9,792 nucleotides of DNA from Actinomycetes bacterium (GTDB taxonomy: Bacteria; Actinomycetota; Coriobacteriia; Coriobacteriales; Eggerthellaceae): assembly GCA_023429565.1 (NCBI GenBank), contig JAEZDJ010000110.1:1-9792 (forward strand). Direction: 5' to 3'. Of the stretch, positions 5,720-9,792 are shown piece by piece. The stretch's first letter is position 1; every line of letters begins with the position of its first letter. Both the position numbers and the translations under genes were made by a program. The notes beneath the pieces are model-generated. The model saw nothing but the letters and a program-made list of their open reading frames with translations, was not told the origin of the DNA and searched no databases.

Positions 5720-6451
5720 GTGGAAAGCGCAATCTCGGTTCGGGATGTTAGAAAGAACTTCGGTGCCGTCGAGGCGCTGAAGGGTGTGTCGGTGGAAGTG
5801 GCCGAAGGCGAGAAGGTCGTGATCATCGGTCCGTCAGGTTCGGGAAAGAGCGTCCTCATCCGTTGCATCAACGGACTTGAGGTGCCGGATTCCGGCACGG
5901 TTGTCGTCGAGGGCATGGACTTGAGCGACCGCAAGGTGAACTCGCGGGCATTGGCACGCGATGTGGCCATGGTGTTCCAGAGCTACAATCTCTATCCCCA
6001 TAAGACTGTCCTCGAGAACATCACCCTCGCTCCCATCAAAGTCCTCAAAGTTCCTCGCGATCAGGCCGAGGAAACGGGTCGGAAGTATCTGGAGCGCGTC
6101 GGCCTCCTTGACAAGATAGGCAAATATCCCGACCAGCTCTCCGGCGGCCAGCAGCAGCGCGTCGCCATTGCCCGTGCGCTCAACATGCATCCGAAAATCA
6201 TGCTCCTCGACGAGCCGACAAGCGCGCTTGACCCCGAGATGGTGCAGGAAGTCCTTGACGTCATCAAGTCGCTTGCCGAGACCAACATGACCATCGTCAT
6301 GGTCACGCATGAGATGGGCCTTGCGCGGGAAGCGGCTGACAAGGTTGTGTTCATGGAGAGCGGACGCGTGGTCGAGCAGGGCACCCCCCATCACATTTTC
6401 GACGAAACGGACAGCGAGCGAATCAAGAGCTTCCTGTCCAAGATCCTGTAG
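5720..6451 (+). CDS. polar amino-acid ABC transporter ATPase (GlnQ family)
   Basis: This 243-residue subunit powers the importer by hydrolysing ATP at the cytoplasmic face. All motifs are intact: Walker A GPSGSGKS (37-44), Q-loop Q87 in VFQSYNLYPH, signature LSGGQQQR (140-147), Walker B IMLLDE (160-165), D-loop SALD (168-171) and switch His197. The motifs YNLYPHKTVLENI and LLDEPTSALDPEMVQEVL are typical of the polar amino-acid uptake family. I chose GTG 5720 because GGGAGG (5707-5712) lies 7 nt upstream and the family usually begins this close to Walker A. The reading frame stays open back to 5528, but that stretch is unlike any ABC ATPase and contains the promoter candidate. The binding-protein gene follows after 8 nt, so they share an operon. 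Confidence 0.93.
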   Translation: MESAISVRDVRKNFGAVEALKGVSVEVAEGEKVVIIGPSGSGKSVLIRCINGLEVPDSGTVVVEGMDLSDRKVNSRALARDVAMVFQSYNLYPHKTVLENITLAPIKVLKVPRDQAEETGRKYLERVGLLDKIGKYPDQLSGGQQQRVAIARALNMHPKIMLLDEPTSALDPEMVQEVLDVIKSLAETNMTIVMVTHEMGLAREAADKVVFMESGRVVEQGTPHHIFDETDSERIKSFLSKIL

Positions 6452-6459
6452 GCGATCGC

Positions 6460-7233
6460 ATGTTGACGAGACGGGGTTTCATGCGCGTGGCGGCGGTCAC
6501 GGCGGGGACGTTCGCGCTAGGCGGCAGTCTGGCCGGATGCTCCAGCGAAGACGTGTTGCGCGTCGGCACCAAGATAGACGTGCCGGGCTTCGGGTTCCAA
6601 AATCCGGAATCGGGCAGCATCGAGGGGTTTGAGGTCGATATTGCCCGCGAGCTTGCCCGACGCATCAAGGGCAGCCCCGACGCGCTGCAGGTGACGGGCG
6701 TCAACGTGACGACGCGGGGCATCATGCTGGACAACGGCACCTTGGATGCGACGCTCGCCACGTTCACCATCACCGAAGCGCGCAAGAAGAGCTACAACTT
6801 CTCCGCCCCCTACTTCACCGACCACATTGGCGTGCTGGTGAAGAAGTCGAGCGGCATCACCGAACTTGCCGACCTGAATGGCAAGACCGTCGGCGTGGCT
6901 TCAAGCGCCACGACGCGCGACAAGCTGGGTCAGGCGGGCGACGAGATTGGCATCCACATGAACTTTGCCGAGTATGCCACCTATCCTGAGATCAAGATTG
7001 CCCTTGTCACCGGGCGCGTTGACGCGTTTTCCGTCGACCGCTCCATCCTCAACGGCTATCTGGATGATTCCACCATGTTGCTTGATGCGCAGTTCGCTCC
7101 CCAGGAGTACGGCATTGCCACCAAGAAGACCAATACCGAGCTGACGTCTCAGATAGATTCTGCACTTGCTGACATGGAGTCGGACGGCACGCTGCAATCC
7201 CTCAAAGAGAAGTGGGGGTTGGCCGATGCTTGA
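6460..7233 (+). CDS. amino-acid-binding lipoprotein of the ABC importer (PEB1-like, probably aspartate/glutamate)
   Basis: This is a 257-residue family 3 solute-binding protein that captures the substrate outside the cell and delivers it to the permeases. The N-terminus has a twin-arginine motif (TRRGFM, residues 3-8), a hydrophobic stretch and a lipobox LAGC with Cys27, so it is probably Tat-exported and lipid-anchored. Family features follow: VGTKIDVPGFGFQNPESGSI, GFEVDIARELA (57-67), ATFTITEARKKSYNFSAPYF (100-119) and GRVDAFSVDRSIL. These segments closely resemble the PEB1 group that binds aspartate and glutamate; the substrate is inferred from that resemblance. The SD is weak (AGGCGA), so translation may be coupled to the ATPase gene ending 8 nt before. 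Its last 8 nt overlap the first permease gene. Confidence 0.9.
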   Translation: MLTRRGFMRVAAVTAGTFALGGSLAGCSSEDVLRVGTKIDVPGFGFQNPESGSIEGFEVDIARELARRIKGSPDALQVTGVNVTTRGIMLDNGTLDATLATFTITEARKKSYNFSAPYFTDHIGVLVKKSSGITELADLNGKTVGVASSATTRDKLGQAGDEIGIHMNFAEYATYPEIKIALVTGRVDAFSVDRSILNGYLDDSTMLLDAQFAPQEYGIATKKTNTELTSQIDSALADMESDGTLQSLKEKWGLADA

Positions 7234-8434
7234 TGCGTTCGCTCCGTTCAAATGGGAGGCGCTTTTCCAGCGGTGGCCCGACATCCTCTCCGCCTTCGGC
7301 ACCACGGTGCTCATCTCCTTCTTCGCGCTCATCTTGGCGCTGGTGCTGGGTGTGCTCTTCGGCGTCCTGTCCGTGTCGCGGTTTGCGGTCGCCCGCGGCA
7401 TCACGCGGGTGTATGTTGAGGTCGTCCAGAACGTGCCCCTGCTGTTGCAGGCGTTCGTGTTCTATGCGCTGCTGCCGCTCGTCGGCATCAACATGCAGAC
7501 GGTCTACATCGGGATATTCGCCATCGGCATCTATCATGGCGGCTACATATCCGAAGTTGTGCGAAGCGGCATAGGCTCCATTCACCGGGGGCAGTTTGAG
7601 GCGGCGAAGAGCCAGGGCTTCGGCTACTGGCAAGCCATGTTCTCCATCATTTTGCCGCAGGCGATGCGCATCATCCTTCCGCCTCTGGCGGTTCAGACGG
7701 CCAATCTGGTGAAGAACACATCCATCCTCGCGTTCTTCGTCGGTGGCGAGATCATGTACTTCTCGAATTCGTTCGCGGGTTCGACGAGCTACTATGGACC
7801 GGTTTATGTGGTTGCGGCCGTCCTGTATTTCATCATCTGCTTTCCCTTGTCCCGCCTGGCTCTGTATCTGGAAAGGCGGACGCGTTCCTACCGGCATGTG
7901 ACCACGGGCGACGCGACCGAGCATCTGGCTGAGGACGCCATGGAGGTCACGCCGGGATCGCACGACATCACCGGGCACACTGCGGCTGACAGCATGGCGG
8001 CAGGCGTTCAGACCATGATGGAGACGGTCGACATCGCTCCCGCCATCGAGGCTCCCTCTCCGCGCCATCCCCTGCATGTCCTCATTGACCCGAACGATCC
8101 TGACGCGGTTCATGACGCGTATCCCATCACCGGCAGGCGTGCCGCCGAGATCGCCGACGAGATTGGCCTGGAGCTGCAACAGCAGATTGAGGCCGAATGC
8201 GAAGGCGACGAGGCCTGCGTGTGGCGCAAGACCCACACCAAGGCGGGGCGCACGGGCGCCAAGCGCCGGCTGGCGGAACGCAAGCGCCGTGAGCGCCGGG
8301 GCGATTCATCCGTGGATGACGCTACCGATCGCATTCGCATGAAGCGCAGCGGGCGAGGCGGTGCCCCTGCGCCCGGGTCAACCGACGAGACCGGCAATGC
8401 GCGGCGCGATGACGACGGAAGGGGGGAGGAATGA
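7226..8434 (+). CDS. amino-acid ABC transporter permease with long C-terminal tail
   Basis: Residues 1-224 are a complete HisM/GlnP-type permease: periplasmic-side N-terminus, about five membrane helices, and the EAA loop (FEAAKSQGF...IILPQA, about 124-146) that docks on the ATPase. Residues 225-402 are an extra hydrophilic tail. It has an acidic/Met-rich first part, a Pro/Asp segment HPLHVLIDPNDPDAVHDAYP (281-300), a predicted helix RRAAEIADEIGLELQQQIEAE (304-324), two cysteines (325, 331), a strongly basic block (about 337-359), and a Gly/Asp-rich end. With membrane topology as usual it would be cytoplasmic, beside the ATPase. Typical members are only about 215-235 residues. The tail is truly translated, as far as can be seen: the frame is open to TGA 8434, which overlaps the next ATG by 4 nt. 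ATG 7226 overlaps the upstream stop by 8 nt. Confidence 0.9.
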   Translation: MLDAFAPFKWEALFQRWPDILSAFGTTVLISFFALILALVLGVLFGVLSVSRFAVARGITRVYVEVVQNVPLLLQAFVFYALLPLVGINMQTVYIGIFAIGIYHGGYISEVVRSGIGSIHRGQFEAAKSQGFGYWQAMFSIILPQAMRIILPPLAVQTANLVKNTSILAFFVGGEIMYFSNSFAGSTSYYGPVYVVAAVLYFIICFPLSRLALYLERRTRSYRHVTTGDATEHLAEDAMEVTPGSHDITGHTAADSMAAGVQTMMETVDIAPAIEAPSPRHPLHVLIDPNDPDAVHDAYPITGRRAAEIADEIGLELQQQIEAECEGDEACVWRKTHTKAGRTGAKRRLAERKRRERRGDSSVDDATDRIRMKRSGRGGAPAPGSTDETGNARRDDDGRGEE

Positions 8435-9090
8435 CCATGGCAGAGCTTTTTTCCTGGGTGAACATCCAGTTCCTTCTGCAGGGCCTTGGCATGACCCTGA
8501 TCATCTCGGCCATATCCATCCTCTGCTCCATCGTGCTGGGCACGCTGATATCGGTGCTCCGCACCTCCGGCAACCGGGTGCTTGCGGGGGTGGCCTCGGT
8601 CTACATCGAAATATTCAAGAACACGCCGCTGCTGCTGTGGATCATGTTCACGTTCTTTGTCGCCCAGCTGCCGCCCTTGGGGGCTGCGGTGCTCGCCTTC
8701 ACGCTGTTCACGAGCGCAAGCGTGGCCGAGATCGTTCGCGGCGGATTGGCAAGCGTTCCGTTTGGGCAATACGAAGCCACCAAGAGCCAAGGCTTCAGCA
8801 TCGTGCAGACCTATACGCTGGTTATTCTGCCGCAGGCGCTGCGCAACATGATTCCCGCATTGCTCTCCCAGTTCGTCACCACCATCAAGGACACGAGCTT
8901 CCTGTGGGGGGCCATGGCCATTCAGGAACTCATGGGCCGCGGCATGATCCTCATGAACAGCTACAACTCGACCGAGCAGATATTCGCCATCTTCGGCATC
9001 ATGGCGCTGCTGTACTTTGTCGTGTGCTTCACGCTTTCTCAGATCGTGCGCGCCTACCAGCGTCGTCTCAAAGAGGCTCGCACGTCTTAG
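8431..9090 (+). CDS. amino-acid ABC transporter permease, second subunit
   Basis: A 219-residue permease of normal length pairs with the upstream permease to form the membrane channel. It has about five hydrophobic helices and the EAA loop YEATKSQGFSIVQTYTLVILPQAL (114-137) with the family's NTPLLLW motif (64-70) and TTIKDTSFL (150-158). ATG 8431 overlaps the previous stop as ATGA, and a very strong purine-rich SD (GGGGGGAGGA) sits just upstream. A second ATG at 8437 is possible. Unlike its partner it ends in a short basic tail (RRLKEARTS) with no extension. It is the last gene of the operon. Confidence 0.93.
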   Translation: MTMAELFSWVNIQFLLQGLGMTLIISAISILCSIVLGTLISVLRTSGNRVLAGVASVYIEIFKNTPLLLWIMFTFFVAQLPPLGAAVLAFTLFTSASVAEIVRGGLASVPFGQYEATKSQGFSIVQTYTLVILPQALRNMIPALLSQFVTTIKDTSFLWGAMAIQELMGRGMILMNSYNSTEQIFAIFGIMALLYFVVCFTLSQIVRAYQRRLKEARTS

Positions 9091-9121
9091 CGAGTGCCGA
9101 TAGGGTGAGGGAGACGCGACC

Positions 9122-9454
9122 CATGGCAGGGCGGCATGCCTCGCTCTTGGGACGCCCTTCGGGAAGGCGGCCGCTCTGCCATGCGGGCCGCCCCTCGGGA
9201 GGGCGGTGCCCGCGAGGCATCCCCGGTGGAGCGCCTATCCGGAGGCGTCGGGCCTCGCCGGGCTTGGGCCCCTCCGCCTTCCGATGATCCATGTGGCCCC
9301 GACGCCCGAGGGCGTCGGGGCTTCCCGGGCAGCGCCTCGCTGCGGCGAGGCGAGGTCCCCGGGCCCTGCGTGCGCCCAGGCGGCATGCCGGGCCCCGTGC
9401 GTCCAGGCGGCGCAACGATGACCGAAAGGGAGGGCGGCGCGTCAAAAACACGCC
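9122..9454 (+). other. extremely GC-rich chain of hairpins, candidate structured RNA or 3' UTR
   Basis: No credible protein is encoded here: open frames on both strands are Arg/Pro/Gly-rich shadows. Instead there is a series of stable stem-loops. (1) 9122-9135 pairs with 9170-9183 (14 bp, one G-U), enclosing CGCCCTT/AAGGCG (9153-9169). (2) 9183-9193 pairs with 9201-9213 (11 bp with a 2-nt bulge). (3) 9240-9245 pairs with 9271-9276. (4) 9296-9306 pairs with 9311-9321 (perfect, CGAG tetraloop). (5) 9333-9340 pairs with 9345-9352 (perfect, TGCG loop). (6) 9436-9442 pairs with 9448-9454 (one mismatch). GGCGGCATGCC occurs twice (9130-9140, 9379-9389). The chain leads into an intrinsic terminator at 9471-9529, so a + strand transcript is favoured. 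I recognise no known RNA family: RNase P, tmRNA and SRP RNA signatures are absent. Confidence 0.45.
9359..9411. repeat. two imperfect tandem copies of a 24-26-bp GC-rich unit
   Basis: A unit beginning CCGGGCCC and ending CCAGGCGGC occurs at 9359-9384 and 9388-9411. The copies differ by one substitution and a 2-bp deletion near the middle plus one further base change. It lies within the hairpin-rich stretch, after stem 5. It may be part of the RNA structure or a small local duplication. Confidence 0.55.
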
Positions 9455-9470
9455 AAGTGTGACATCTGGG

Positions 9471-9529
9471 CGGGAAGCCGGCCCGCCTGTCGGGCGCCCA
9501 TGCCCCCGACAGGGCTTCGCCTCCTTTTT
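9471..9529 (+). terminator. rho-independent terminator
   Basis: CCTGTCGGG (9486-9494) pairs perfectly with CCCGACAGG (9505-9513) around a 10-nt loop. An outer stem AAGC/GCTT (9475-9478 with 9514-9517) extends it, and TTTTT (9525-9529) follows about 7 nt beyond. Only the + strand has the T-run. It ends either the ABC importer mRNA, with a 3' UTR of about 440 nt, or a separate RNA made from the hairpin region. Confidence 0.65.
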
Positions 9530-9534
9530 CAGAG

Positions 9535-9792
9535 GCTTCTGACCAGGCAATTCGCAGAAGGCGAAAGAGAAGCGACTCGTCGCGCCCGCTTAACGTCCTC
9601 AATCGCACTTCCCGGCTGTCACAATTGGTGGGAAAACGACCGTCTTGGGGACTTTCGAGTCGAGCAGGGGGGTGTTCCTATAGTTTTGTCAAGTAGGCCT
9701 TGTGATTGTCTCGGCCGTCGTGGAACGGCTTTGGGGCGCGCGGGACTGCGGCCGCCTTGCGAACCGGCGAGCCTCGAACCTCCGGCTTGAGC
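9535..9792. other. 258 bp with no recognisable gene
   Basis: I see no credible coding region, RNA gene or repeat here. An open frame runs through on the + strand to the window end, but its product is low-complexity and lacks a start signal. TTGACA occurs on the - strand at 9691-9686 and TATAGT on the + strand at 9679-9684, but neither has a partner box at proper spacing. The last 60 bp contain tRNA-like GTTCGA and GTTCGC motifs on the - strand without matching stems. The stretch may be the upstream region of a gene beyond the window. Confidence 0.35.

Noticed and set aside
9122..9529. Known RNA (RNase P RNA, tmRNA, SRP RNA, T-box, cobalamin riboswitch)
   Set aside because: None of the conserved sequence elements of these families could be found on either strand.
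9068..9608. Overlapping minus-strand frames of 160 and 173 residues after the importer operon
   Set aside because: Products are Arg/Pro/Gly-rich low complexity created by high GC content, overlap each other and the permease end, and lack an SD or family motif.
9677..9691. Minus-strand TTGACA next to TATAGG as a promoter
   Set aside because: The two boxes are only 3 nt apart and no suitable partner lies at 16-18 nt.
9725..9792. Possible minus-strand tRNA suggested by GTTCGA and GTTCGC motifs
   Set aside because: The flanking bases do not form a 5-bp T stem, and no acceptor, D or anticodon arm could be fitted within the window.

Overview
The window looks like chromosome of a high-GC, Gram-positive, anaerobic actinobacterium. 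Class Coriobacteriia (Eggerthella/Slackia-like) is my best guess. This is inferred from gene content: a flavin reductase fused to a rubredoxin, ThyX in place of ThyA, a COG3872/YqhQ-type membrane protein, a LARTG sortase-anchored surface protein and a Tat-type lipoprotein. It is not based on a database match. The genes are mostly housekeeping, with several odd details.

Layout. (1) 72-497 (+): a small multi-pass membrane protein of unknown function, followed by an imperfect inverted repeat. (2) 651-1234 (-): a short secreted protein with one InlB-type repeat and a LARTG anchor, split by a frameshift at a run of five C's (1026-1030). (3) 1235-1537: regulatory DNA with an orphan terminator-like stem-loop and a near-consensus promoter overlapped by a Fur/PerR-like operator. 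(4) 1538-2242 (+): flavin reductase-rubredoxin (Hrb type). A long perfect hairpin separates it from (5) a convergent class I methyltransferase, 2390-3283 (-). (6) Divergent from that, 3397-4077 thyX and 4079-5521 a DUF1385 (YqhQ-type) membrane protein form a coupled pair. The 5' end of the second gene contains an exact canonical parS site (4126-4141), so this locus is probably in the ParB-bound, origin-proximal part of the chromosome. (7) 5720-9090 (+): a complete polar amino-acid ABC importer in the order ATPase, binding protein, permease, permease. The binding protein resembles PEB1-type aspartate/glutamate receptors. The first permease carries an unusual hydrophilic tail of about 178 residues. 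(8) 9091-9792 has no convincing gene. Its first 440 bp are an extremely GC-rich chain of hairpins ending in a rho-independent terminator on the + strand: either a very structured 3' UTR or an undescribed structured RNA.

How the genes work together. The importer cluster is one tightly packed operon (gaps or overlaps of 8, -8 and -4 nt) and should act as a single transporter. thyX and the DUF1385 gene are translationally coupled but have no known shared pathway. The flavin reductase-rubredoxin is the kind of electron carrier that anaerobes use to reduce O2 or NO through flavodiiron proteins. An iron- or peroxide-sensing repressor at its promoter would fit that role.

The observations most worth following are the intragenic parS, the hairpin-chain region after the importer operon, the permease tail, and the operator at the flavin reductase promoter.
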